Assembly (NCBI GenBank): GCA_018223365.1
Contig: JAGTTP010000002.1
Coordinates: forward strand, 124,001 to 188,000
Direction of reading: 5' to 3'
Length of the DNA stretch: 64,000 nucleotides
Source: Clostridiaceae bacterium Marseille-Q4145
GTDB taxonomy: Bacteria > Bacillota > Clostridia > Lachnospirales > Lachnospiraceae
This document shows, in pieces, positions 36,467-44,128 of this stretch; within the stretch, counting starts at the first letter, position 1; the number at the start of each line of letters is the position of its first letter. The position numbers and the translations under genes were made by a program. A model generated the notes under the pieces. That model worked only from the letters and a program-made list of their open reading frames with translations, searched no databases and was not told the origin of the DNA.

Positions 36467-36508
36467 AAACAAAGAAATCCCCTTCCAGCAGCAGCTGTCA
36501 GGGGACTT
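36467..36508 (-). terminator. Terminator of the PTS/aldolase operon; intron insertion site
   Basis: Minus-strand stem AAGTCCCCT / AGGGGATTT (one G-U pair) followed by TTTCTTTGTTT. The U tract runs straight into the intron's 5' end, the target geometry expected for class C introns. Confidence 0.85.
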
Positions 36509-36528
36509 CCATATCCTGCAATCAGGAT

Positions 36529-37167
36529 TTATTTCATAGATGCACGAGTCTCATCAATGATGGTCTTGATCTGTTTTGCGTTAGCAGCGATATCCTCGGA
36601 AGTACCTTTGGTTAAAAGTCCTCCGAATCCACAGCAATCTACGCCTCTCTTCACATAATCGCTCAGGTTGTCCAGAGTGATTCCGCCGGATGCCAGAATC
36701 GGCATGAACGGAGTCGGGGTCTTGAATACAGACACCAGCTTCGGACCGTAGAAGTCAGAAATCGGGAATGCTTTGATGAAAGCAGCACCATACTCCAGTC
36801 CGGTAATTGCCTCGGTGATGCTTGTGCAGCCCGGTGCATACGGAATCTGATAACGGTTGCAGACTTTTGCAACCTCTGTGCTCAGGTTCGGAGCGATGAT
36901 AAACTGTGCGCCAGCCAGGATTGCATGTCTTGCAGTCTCCGGGTCCAGAACGGTACCAGCACCTACAACCAGTTTGTCACCAAATTTTTCACGAAGGGCA
37001 GCAATTACCTCACCTGCGTTTGGAAGGGTGTAGCTGATCTCCATACAGTCGATTCCACCAGCCAGGCAGCCTTCTGCGATCTCATATCCTCTTTCTACAG
37101 TCTGAACACGAACAATGGCCATAGCGCCAGTATCAGCGATTCTCTTTGTAATTTCCACTTTCTGCAT
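36529..37167 (-). CDS. KDPG/KHG aldolase
   Basis: 212-residue class I aldolase of the bifunctional 4-hydroxy-2-oxoglutarate / 2-dehydro-3-deoxy-6-phosphogluconate aldolase family. It cleaves a 2-keto-3-deoxy sugar acid (phosphate) to pyruvate plus an aldehyde. Motifs: the catalytic glutamate in DCMEISYTLPNA, VGAGTVLDPE, the Schiff-base lysine in GAAFIKAFPIS, and PILASGGI. ATG 37167 has AGGAGG nine bases upstream; an ATG at 37176 is too close to it. Last gene of the PTS operon. Confidence 0.92.
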   Translation of the reverse strand: MQKVEITKRIADTGAMAIVRVQTVERGYEIAEGCLAGGIDCMEISYTLPNAGEVIAALREKFGDKLVVGAGTVLDPETARHAILAGAQFIIAPNLSTEVAKVCNRYQIPYAPGCTSITEAITGLEYGAAFIKAFPISDFYGPKLVSVFKTPTPFMPILASGGITLDNLSDYVKRGVDCCGFGGLLTKGTSEDIAANAKQIKTIIDETRASMK

Positions 37168-37183
37168 AATTAGCATCCTCCTC

Positions 37184-37666
37184 TTATTTCTTGTCCACGA
37201 CGGTTACATTCAGATTATGTTTTTTCATAACTTCCACTACGCGCTCCTCCGTCTCAGCCAACTCCTGCTTACGGAATGGCCAGATGACACCCACATAGTT
37301 CCATCCCGACGGATGGGTCACCTCATCTGATGCAAAAAACAGTTTGATGGACTTATGATCACGAAGCACTTTGACTTCCTTGATTTTGCAGTACTGCATG
37401 GTTACAGGCCCGCGGGGAAGAGAATAGATCACGAGCTCTTTTTTCTTAAACGTGCAGACCGGAATATTCTGTGTCAGTTTCTTTCCATAACGGAACATAT
37501 ACTTAACAGCAAACCAGATTCCTGTAGCACCTAAGAACACGCCCAGATAGAACACACGATTCATAAACTCTGCACAGATAAACATCAGTATCAGAGTCAG
37601 GCACAGATTCCCTGCGGTGTACAGTGTCAGTTTTACGCGGTCTTCTTCAATTGTATATTCGCCCAT
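37184..37666 (-). CDS. Two-TM membrane protein, unknown function
   Basis: 160 residues. Two hydrophobic segments (about 17-33 and 39-56) precede a soluble domain of alternating strands (TFKKKELVIYSLPRG, KIKEVKVLRDHKSIKLFF) that resembles PH-like domains of small bacterial membrane proteins. I do not recognise the family. It sits inside the PTS/aldolase operon between two aldolase genes, so it may be tied to that pathway, but nothing in the sequence says how. Confidence 0.7.
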   Translation of the reverse strand: MGEYTIEEDRVKLTLYTAGNLCLTLILMFICAEFMNRVFYLGVFLGATGIWFAVKYMFRYGKKLTQNIPVCTFKKKELVIYSLPRGPVTMQYCKIKEVKVLRDHKSIKLFFASDEVTHPSGWNYVGVIWPFRKQELAETEERVVEVMKKHNLNVTVVDKK

Positions 37667-37690
37667 GTCATTCTTCCTTTTTATTTTTAC

Positions 37691-38584
37691 TTAGTTAAGG
37701 CCGTAGTATTTCAGCATTTCTTTGATCTTCTCGTCATCCTCAGCAGTCAGTTCCTGAACCGGAAGTCTTGCCGGTCCGATCTCTGCGATACCAGCCAGCT
37801 CGGTTGCACGTTTCATAACGCTCGGAACGGTACCAAGTTTCAGCACACCGCGAAGAACATCGATATCTTTCTGAAGCTTCTCAGCTTTCTCAGTCTCACC
37901 TGCTCTCAGAGCCTTATCCAGACCTACGAGAGTGTCAACAATAACATTACTGGTTCCTGCAACAGCACCGGTAGCACCCAGGCCATATGCATAGGAGATC
38001 TTGGAATCACTTCCAACCAGAAGCTGCAGATCTTTGCGTTTGCTGATCTCAGCATATGCCTGCAGTCTTTCAGGCTCTCCGCTGGAGTCTTTGATACCCT
38101 GGATGTTCTCAAAATCAGCCAGACGATCTACCAGTTCCGGATCCAGTGGGCAGCCGGTAGCCTTCGGGATGTTGTAAAGAACGATCGGGATATTTACGCT
38201 CTCAGCAACTGCTTTATAATGAGCATACAGGTTCTCATTAGTTGGTTTCAGGAAGTAAGGAGTGATAACAGACAGAGCGTCAGCACCAGCAGCCTCTACA
38301 GCCTTGGACAGACGAATGGTAGCCTTGGTAGAGCAGCTTCCGGTTCCTACATATACCGGCACTCTTTTGTTTACGATCTCAACAACCTTCTTGGTCATCT
38401 CGATCTTCTCGTCTTCATCGATTACATGGAACTCACCGTTACTTCCAAGGATGAAAATACCATTTACGCCATGCTCAATCAGGTGGTTGATCAGTTTCTC
38501 AGTTGCTTCATAGTTAATGCTCTGCTCCGCGTCACGATGGAACGGGGTGACGATCGGAGTGATAATGCCTTCCATTTTCATCAT
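37691..38584 (-). CDS. DapA-family aldolase/lyase
   Basis: 297-residue TIM-barrel class I enzyme of the dihydrodipicolinate synthase/N-acetylneuraminate lyase/KDG aldolase superfamily. GSNGEFHVID near residue 48, LYNIPKATG with the tyrosine near 136, and the Schiff-base lysine in IKDSSGE near 164. The GSNGEF motif and the operon of sugar-acid genes point to a 2-keto-3-deoxy acid lyase releasing pyruvate rather than lysine synthesis. ATG 38584 has AAGGAGAG upstream. Confidence 0.88.
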   Translation of the reverse strand: MMKMEGIITPIVTPFHRDAEQSINYEATEKLINHLIEHGVNGIFILGSNGEFHVIDEDEKIEMTKKVVEIVNKRVPVYVGTGSCSTKATIRLSKAVEAAGADALSVITPYFLKPTNENLYAHYKAVAESVNIPIVLYNIPKATGCPLDPELVDRLADFENIQGIKDSSGEPERLQAYAEISKRKDLQLLVGSDSKISYAYGLGATGAVAGTSNVIVDTLVGLDKALRAGETEKAEKLQKDIDVLRGVLKLGTVPSVMKRATELAGIAEIGPARLPVQELTAEDDEKIKEMLKYYGLN

Positions 38585-38587
38585 GAT

Positions 38588-39199
38588 TTATTTCTCTCCT
38601 TCTCTGATGCTCTTTCCAAGAGATCCGCCCGGATGCCAGGTAACGTAAATTTCCGGTGTCAGATTTTTCTCATTCTGCAACAGAACACTTAAGGTTTGAA
38701 GCATCATGATCTCAACCAGAATGGACGCGCGAGGTGGTTTGTTCATGGAATCACCTTCCTGCTCAACACCTGCAACCAATGCAACATCACCTGCTTTACC
38801 AAGCCAGGACTCTGCAGAACGGGTTACGGAAATGATCTTTGCACCATTTCTCTTCAGTGTCTCTACCGTTGCTTTCAGTTCCATAGTTTCACCACTATTG
38901 GAGATTGCGATTACCACATCTCCCGGGCGAACCTGTCCTGAACTTCCGTGTACAGCCTCAGTTCCGTGCAGCTCGTAAGCCGGAGTTCCGGTACTGGAAA
39001 GAAGGGATGCAATATATCCTGCTACATGTGCAGGTTTACCGATACCGGTTACGTGTACACGATTATTGTTTGCCTCAGCATCAAGGATCAGTTTTTTTGC
39101 AGCTGAAAGTGCATCAACATCAATGCTGTCGATCCATTTCTGTACCTGTCCGGATGCAATGTCTAAAAACTCTTTTACCTGTTCTTTATCAGTTGCCAT
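38588..39199 (-). CDS. SIS-domain sugar-phosphate isomerase (KdsD/GutQ-like, no CBS)
   Basis: 203 residues with one SIS domain: VTGIGKPAHVAGYIASLLSS, ISNSGETMEL and a C-terminal HPGGSLGK like that of arabinose-5-phosphate isomerases, but without the CBS pair. It probably interconverts aldose and ketose phosphates downstream of the PTS. ATG 39199 has AAAGGAG upstream. It lies 3 bp before the DapA-family gene. Confidence 0.88.
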   Translation of the reverse strand: MATDKEQVKEFLDIASGQVQKWIDSIDVDALSAAKKLILDAEANNNRVHVTGIGKPAHVAGYIASLLSSTGTPAYELHGTEAVHGSSGQVRPGDVVIAISNSGETMELKATVETLKRNGAKIISVTRSAESWLGKAGDVALVAGVEQEGDSMNKPPRASILVEIMMLQTLSVLLQNEKNLTPEIYVTWHPGGSLGKSIREGEK

Positions 39200-39221
39200 A
39201 ATGGCTCCTTTCTACTATTCC

Positions 39222-39974
39222 TTATAGTTGTTCATACTCTTCTACTGCTTTTTTCATGCCCGCACGGAGAATATTGGTGTCAATTGCTGCCACCAAAATA
39301 TTAATATCCTCACGAAAATGTGAAAGCAGATTCATGCCGCCGATAATTCCAAAAGCCTTGTCATGCCGTTTGCAGGCATCCACTACTTTCTGAATCAAGG
39401 CCAGTTCCCGTTCATCCATCACGTTATCAGGATTGCCCATGGAGATTCCCAGGTCACAGGGACCTACAATCGCCGCGTCAATACCTTCCACCCTCAGGAT
39501 CTCGTCGATGTTCTCCACACCTTTGACCGTCTCAATCTGAGCAATGGTCATGGTATGCCGATTCATCTTTTCCATATTCTGTGCATGTCCGCCGCTGGGA
39601 CCGTAATCCGTATTGGCTCCGCCGGAATAGCTTCTTCTTCCCACTGGCGGATACTTGCTCCAGCCTGCCAGAAGTTCTGCCTGTTCCCGCGTCTCAATCA
39701 TGGGTACCATCACACCAGATGCACCGTAATCCAGAATCTTGGATACATCCGCTCTAGCCAGCTGCGGCACACGCACAACAGAAGGAAATCCTCTTCCGTT
39801 TGCCATCACCATCAGGTCGTGCAGCTTTTCGTAGGAAAGAACTCCGTGCTCACAGTCATAAAACACAAAATCCATCCCACACTGCTGTGCAATCACGGCC
39901 ATTGCCGGATTATCCACTACCTTTACCAGTACGCCTTTTAATTTTCTGTCCTTCCAGACTTCCTTCAGTTCCAT
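39222..39974 (-). CDS. HpcH/HpaI-family aldolase
   Basis: 250-residue class II (metal-dependent) aldolase of the HpcH/HpaI, 2-keto-3-deoxy-L-rhamnonate aldolase type. DFVFYDCEHGVLSYE near residue 31, SVVRVPQ, GASGVMVPMIET, the PPVGRRSYSG loop, QIETVKGVENIDEI and the metal-site GPCDLGISMG are present. It would release pyruvate from a 2-keto-3-deoxy acid. It follows the PTS IIC gene after a strong hairpin. Confidence 0.9.
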   Translation of the reverse strand: MELKEVWKDRKLKGVLVKVVDNPAMAVIAQQCGMDFVFYDCEHGVLSYEKLHDLMVMANGRGFPSVVRVPQLARADVSKILDYGASGVMVPMIETREQAELLAGWSKYPPVGRRSYSGGANTDYGPSGGHAQNMEKMNRHTMTIAQIETVKGVENIDEILRVEGIDAAIVGPCDLGISMGNPDNVMDERELALIQKVVDACKRHDKAFGIIGGMNLLSHFREDINILVAAIDTNILRAGMKKAVEEYEQL

Positions 39975-39997
39975 AATTTTCCTCGTAATGAAAGCGA

Positions 39998-40020
39998 GGG
40001 CAGGGATATGCTCCCTGCCC
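39998..40020 (-). repeat. Intercistronic GC-rich hairpin (same arms as 63760-63800)
   Basis: Nine-base-pair stem GGGCAGGGA / TCCCTGCCC with a five-base loop between IIC and the aldolase gene; no U tract follows. Its GGCAGGGA/TCCCTGCC arms recur in the fhs-fchA gap, so it may be a stability or processing element rather than a terminator. Confidence 0.6.
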
Positions 40021-40032
40021 CCTGATAAATAA

Positions 40033-41319
40033 TTATCTAAAGATACCTAAAATGGTATTTAATACAGCTCCGATGATGTTGTAGTCAACGTTCGGGAAGG
40101 AAGCGTCTGCGATTCCAAGTGCTGCAAATGCCGGATACAGGATCAGCGGCAGGCCAGTCAGAGCCATACCAACGATGAAGGATCCAACGAATGCACCTTT
40201 CCAGCCACCGTGGATGTTACCAAATACACCACAAGTACCGCCGGAGAAGAAGCAGATACCAGCTGCCGGGATCATGATGGTGCTGCTGTGCATAGCTACC
40301 ATGATAGCCATTGCTGCAAGTCCGCCAAGGAAAGATCCAACGAAACCGATCAGAACTGCGGTCGGTGCGAACGGGAAAATAGCCGGGCAGTCAACTGCAG
40401 GTTTGGAGTTCGGAATGTATTTCTCAGAGATTGCAACGAATGCTGCGGTGATCTCTGCGATGAACTGACGAACACCATAGATCAGGACGCTCATACCAGC
40501 CGCAAACTGCAGACCCTGCAGGAACGGATAGATGAACCAGATGTTGTTTCCGGATTTCTCAAGAACTACGTCCATATGTCCGTTTACAACACAAGCTACT
40601 ACTGCGATGTAGAACAGAACTACCATGAACAGTGCTACAGAGAATACGAAGTCTCTGAACAGTTCGAAGAATTTCGGCATATTTACGTTGCTTGCATCAG
40701 ATTTCTCTTTGTTTCCGCCAGCTTTCTCGAACAGTAATCCTACATATCCGGAGAATGCATAACCAAGGCAGTTGAAGTGACCCATGGACAGGTTGTCTGC
40801 ACCAGTCAGATCAACCATGAAACGCTGACACAGAGTCGGCAGTGCTGCACCGAAGAATCCAAGAAGGATACCACCAGCTACAACAGTAACTACCATCGGT
40901 GTACCATTAGCGATGAATACCAGAGCGATAACACATGCGAAATACAGGAAGTGCTGTCCGGTAAGGAAGATGGATTTGAACGGTGTAAATTTTGCAAACA
41001 CAAGGTTCATAGCAAATCCGATTACAAATACCAGAGCTACCTCTGTTCCGTATGTATCCAGAGCAAGAGCGGTTGCCAGCTCTACCTGAGTGGTTACACC
41101 GTCAATACCGAAAGCGGTGTTGAACAGAGTAGTGAAGTCGCTTACTACAGCAGACATTGCATTGGATCCGATATTGAATACCATGAATCCGATAACGGTC
41201 TTAACAGTACCACTGATGGTATCTACAGCGTTCTTCTTCTGAAGAAGCAGACCGATGAGGGCTACAAGACCCATGATCAAGGCTGTGTTCCTTGACTGTG
41301 CTAAGATTGCATCTAACAT
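40033..41319 (-). CDS. PTS IIC permease, ascorbate (UlaA/SgaT) family
   Basis: 428-residue polytopic IIC component. GTVKTVIGFMVFNIGSNAM near residue 36, FLTGQHFLYFACVIALVF, DCPAIFPFAPTAVLIGF and the GVFGNIHGGWKGA segment match UlaA-type permeases. Together with the IIB and IIA genes it should import and phosphorylate a sugar acid or related compound. ATG 41319 has AAGGGGAG upstream; the frame is open 12 codons further. The family name does not prove ascorbate as substrate: the usual ulaDEFG-type genes are absent. Confidence 0.9.
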   Translation of the reverse strand: MLDAILAQSRNTALIMGLVALIGLLLQKKNAVDTISGTVKTVIGFMVFNIGSNAMSAVVSDFTTLFNTAFGIDGVTTQVELATALALDTYGTEVALVFVIGFAMNLVFAKFTPFKSIFLTGQHFLYFACVIALVFIANGTPMVVTVVAGGILLGFFGAALPTLCQRFMVDLTGADNLSMGHFNCLGYAFSGYVGLLFEKAGGNKEKSDASNVNMPKFFELFRDFVFSVALFMVVLFYIAVVACVVNGHMDVVLEKSGNNIWFIYPFLQGLQFAAGMSVLIYGVRQFIAEITAAFVAISEKYIPNSKPAVDCPAIFPFAPTAVLIGFVGSFLGGLAAMAIMVAMHSSTIMIPAAGICFFSGGTCGVFGNIHGGWKGAFVGSFIVGMALTGLPLILYPAFAALGIADASFPNVDYNIIGAVLNTILGIFR

Positions 41320-41396
41320 TTTGAATTTCTCCCCTTGTTTAAAATATATGGTCAACGCTTAACGCGCAGCCGTCTTTCATTCACCTGCAGTCTTAA

Positions 41397-41675
41397 TTAC
41401 TGCTTCGTAGCCAGAAACTCTTCCAATTTAGATTTCATTTCTACTTTGTCTACGATATTTCTGATTCCCAGTGCATACGGAACTTTATCTTTCAGCTCTC
41501 CTGCAAGGTCATCCATGGTGATTACCAGATCTCCGTTGAATCCAACGATAGAATCCAGATTTCCATGCTCAGTTTTGATCGGGAAATTGTTCTCATTGAT
41601 TACCTGATCAGCTTTGATTTTAAGAAGCATACTGGAACCCATTCCAGCACGGCAGCATACTAATGCTCTATACAT
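41397..41675 (-). CDS. PTS IIB component (UlaB-like)
   Basis: 92 residues with the phosphocysteine loop VCCRAGMGSSM at the N-terminus. It takes phosphate from IIA and passes it to the substrate carried by IIC. ATG 41675 has AAGGAGGAA upstream. Order IIA-IIB-IIC. Confidence 0.93.
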   Translation of the reverse strand: MYRALVCCRAGMGSSMLLKIKADQVINENNFPIKTEHGNLDSIVGFNGDLVITMDDLAGELKDKVPYALGIRNIVDKVEMKSKLEEFLATKQ

Positions 41676-41706
41676 TGTTCAATTCCTCCTTTAAAAAATA
41701 TGTGAC

Positions 41707-42147
41707 TTATTTGTTGAGGTATGCAAGAACCTCTTCAGCTCCGGTTGCATTATCCAGCATCTTGAAGAAATTTTCATCCTCCAGTCTCTCTGCCAGATCA
41801 GCCAGCGCCTCCAGGTGCTCTGTATTATTTCTTGCACTTAAGCAGAATAAATACTTAACCGGATCGTTAGCCTCGCTTCCGAATTCTACCGGTGTTTTTA
41901 AAGTTGCAATACCGATTGCGCTCTCAAGCGCTCCCGCTTCAGGTCTTGCATGGGGAAGTGCCACATGCTGGGCAAGTACAAAATACGGACCTGATTCTTT
42001 TGCTCCGACAATGATATCATCGACATAAGACTGTTTTACTTTGCCGGCATCCAGTAACGGCTGAGCAGCTTTACGAACCGCATCTTCCCAGTCAGTTGCC
42101 TCGATGTTGAGCTTAATCAGGTTCTCACTTGTCAAGTCTTTTAACAT
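41707..42147 (-). CDS. PTS IIA component (fructose/ascorbate type)
   Basis: About 146 residues, PTS_EIIA_2 fold. The phosphohistidine is in VALPHARPEAG near residue 64. ATG 42147 is chosen because AGGAGG lies nine bases upstream; the TTG at 42153 is too close. First gene of the operon, so it follows the regulatory region at 42172-42296. Confidence 0.92.
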   Translation of the reverse strand: MLKDLTSENLIKLNIEATDWEDAVRKAAQPLLDAGKVKQSYVDDIIVGAKESGPYFVLAQHVALPHARPEAGALESAIGIATLKTPVEFGSEANDPVKYLFCLSARNNTEHLEALADLAERLEDENFFKMLDNATGAEEVLAYLNK

Positions 42148-42171
42148 CTCCAAAACCCTCCTTTCACATTA

Positions 42172-42296
42172 TCATGAGCATAGTATAGCACATCAATTTG
42201 CTCATGAAAATTGTCAGTTTTTCACAATTAGAGTTTCGAAATTCCAACTATCATTATGCATTATTTATATCTAAATCTTTTTTTCGTTCATGAGCA
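42172..42296 (-). promoter_or_regulatory. PTS operon promoter with three copies of a TCATGAGCA operator motif
   Basis: An extended -10 element TGCTATACT (hexamer at 42187-42182) is flanked by TCATGAGCA at 42172-42180 and its inverse TGCTCATGA at 42199-42207. A third copy (42288-42296) forms a perfect 10-bp inverted repeat with the second over 78 bp. One copy overlies the start site and one the -35 region, as repressor sites would. The cognate regulator is not in the window. Confidence 0.65.
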
Positions 42297-42336
42297 CAAG
42301 AACGATTGCTGTTTTTTGTGCCCTCGAACCAACGTT

Positions 42337-43947
42337 TTATAGTGGAATATTACCATGCTTCTTCGGAACATCTGCCACCTGTTTGTTTTTCAGCATATTC
42401 AGGGCTGCAAGCAGACGTTTTCTCGTCTCCGCAGGCTTAATTACCTCCGTTACAAATCCACGAGAAGCCGCCACATAGGGGTTCATGAATTTTTCTTTGT
42501 ACTCCTGCACCAACTGATCTCTGGTCTCCTGCTGATTCTCTGCTTCACTGATAGCGCGCTTGAATGCAATATTCACTGCTCCTTCTGCTCCCATAACCGC
42601 AATTTCTGCTCCCGGCCATGCGTAGACAATATCAGCTCCCATGTTTTTACTGTTCATTGCAATATAAGCACCGCCGTATGCTTTCCTCATAATAACAGAA
42701 ATCTTCGGCACCGTTGCCTCGGAAAATGCATAGAGCATTTTAGCACCATGACGAATAATTCCTTTATGCTCCTGTGCCGTTCCCGGCATGAATGCAGGCA
42801 CATCCACCAGCACTACCAACGGAATATTATAGCAGTCACAGGTCCGGATAAAACGTGCTGCCTTATCAGATGCATCATAGTCAAGGCTGCCTGCCAGCAC
42901 CATAGGCTGGTTCGCCACAATACCCACACTGCGGCCACCGATTCTTGCATGACCAACCACTACGTTTTTCGCAAACTCTTTCTGCACTTCCATGAAGGAA
43001 TCTTTATCACAGATCCGGTCAATCACTTCCAGCACATTATATGCTTTTCTGGAATTGTCCGGCACGATTTCTGTCAGTTCCTCGCAGCGGTCATAGGGCT
43101 CAATCTTATTCCTTCTGACCAGATTGTTCAGGGAATAAAGAAGGGATTTCTTTGCAGAAGTATCCTCCTTGTCCTTCACCAGTTTCGGCCTTTCCAGATA
43201 ACTGCTCGGCAGATAGGAAAGCAGTTGCCGTACTCCCTCAAAGCAGGTCTCCTCATCTTTGTAGGTAAAATGAGTCACCCCACTCTTTGTTGCATGAACA
43301 GCAGCCCCTCCCAGTTCTTCTACGGTACAGGTCTCGTTTACCACCGTCTTTACAACCTGCGGTCCGGTAATGAACATTTTACCAATCTCTTCCACCATAA
43401 AAATGTAATCACAGATAGCCGGAGAATAGCATGCTCCGCCTGAACAAGGTCCTACGATTACTGCAATCTGCGGAATCACACCGGATGCCTTGGTATTTCT
43501 CAGGAAAATATTTGCATAACCGCTCAGAGAATCAATTCCCTCCTCAATACGGGCTCCGCCGCTGTCGTTGATCATAATGATCGGAGCTTTCATATCGTAT
43601 GCCATATCCTGAATGCGGGCAATTTTCATAGAGTGATATTCTCCCAAGGAACCGCCAATGACAGTAAAATCCTCGGAAGATACGAATACGGTCTTGCCGC
43701 CGATCTCGCCATAACCAGTCACAACACCGTCTCCCGGCACTCTTTTCTTGTCCAGTCCAAAATCATCAATTCGGGATTCAATAAAATTATCTACTTCCAC
43801 AAAGGTGCCCGGATCAAAGAGCAGGTCAATTCTTTCTCTGGCTGTCAGTTTGCCGCTCTTGTGCTGTTTTTCAATACGATCCTGTCCACCTGCCTGCAGA
43901 ATACGCTTTCTCTTTCTGTCCAGGGCACTGATACTGTCCTTCCACAT
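42337..43947 (-). CDS. Acyl-CoA carboxylase carboxyltransferase subunit (PccB/MmdA type)
   Basis: 536 residues, the full-length biotin-dependent carboxyltransferase fold with two crotonase-like halves (INDSGGARIEEGIDSL, GPCSGGACYSPA, then VDVPAFMPGTAQEHKGIIRHGAK). It moves CO2 between carboxybiotin and an acyl-CoA such as propionyl- or acetyl-CoA. No biotin carboxylase, biotin carrier or decarboxylase membrane subunit lies beside it, so its partners must be elsewhere. ATG 43947 has AAGAGGTG upstream. Two FabT-like palindromes over its promoter suggest control with fatty acid synthesis. Confidence 0.9.
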   Translation of the reverse strand: MWKDSISALDRKRKRILQAGGQDRIEKQHKSGKLTARERIDLLFDPGTFVEVDNFIESRIDDFGLDKKRVPGDGVVTGYGEIGGKTVFVSSEDFTVIGGSLGEYHSMKIARIQDMAYDMKAPIIMINDSGGARIEEGIDSLSGYANIFLRNTKASGVIPQIAVIVGPCSGGACYSPAICDYIFMVEEIGKMFITGPQVVKTVVNETCTVEELGGAAVHATKSGVTHFTYKDEETCFEGVRQLLSYLPSSYLERPKLVKDKEDTSAKKSLLYSLNNLVRRNKIEPYDRCEELTEIVPDNSRKAYNVLEVIDRICDKDSFMEVQKEFAKNVVVGHARIGGRSVGIVANQPMVLAGSLDYDASDKAARFIRTCDCYNIPLVVLVDVPAFMPGTAQEHKGIIRHGAKMLYAFSEATVPKISVIMRKAYGGAYIAMNSKNMGADIVYAWPGAEIAVMGAEGAVNIAFKRAISEAENQQETRDQLVQEYKEKFMNPYVAASRGFVTEVIKPAETRKRLLAALNMLKNKQVADVPKKHGNIPL

Positions 43948-43980
43948 ATGTTATACACCTCTTAAATTCATAGTTGATAT

Positions 43981-44048
43981 TACTTTGACTTTCAAAGTAT
44001 ATAGCATATGTTTGTGTTTGTCAATATATTTTGACTATCAAAATATAT
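43981..44048 (-). promoter_or_regulatory. Promoter with two FabT-like palindromic operators
   Basis: Minus-strand promoter TTGACA (44024-44019), 17-base spacer, TATACT (44001-43996). Operator A, TACTTTGA-CTT-TCAAAGTA (43981-43999), overlaps the -10. Operator B, an 11-bp perfect palindrome with core TTTTGA-CTA-TCAAAA (44024-44048), abuts the -35. Both match the TTTGANTNTCAAA pattern of MarR-type FabT sites. Confidence 0.75.
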
Positions 44049-44128
44049 TTGATTGTTGAGCGCAGAAAATGGCAGCGGATGTTCCATTCACAGGCTGTCA
44101 CTTTCTGCCCCGTTCTATGCAGCCTGTG

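Noticed and set aside
40033..42147. Calling the PTS an ascorbate transporter
   Set aside because: Only the permease family matches; the ascorbate catabolic genes are absent and the neighbouring aldolases suggest another substrate.
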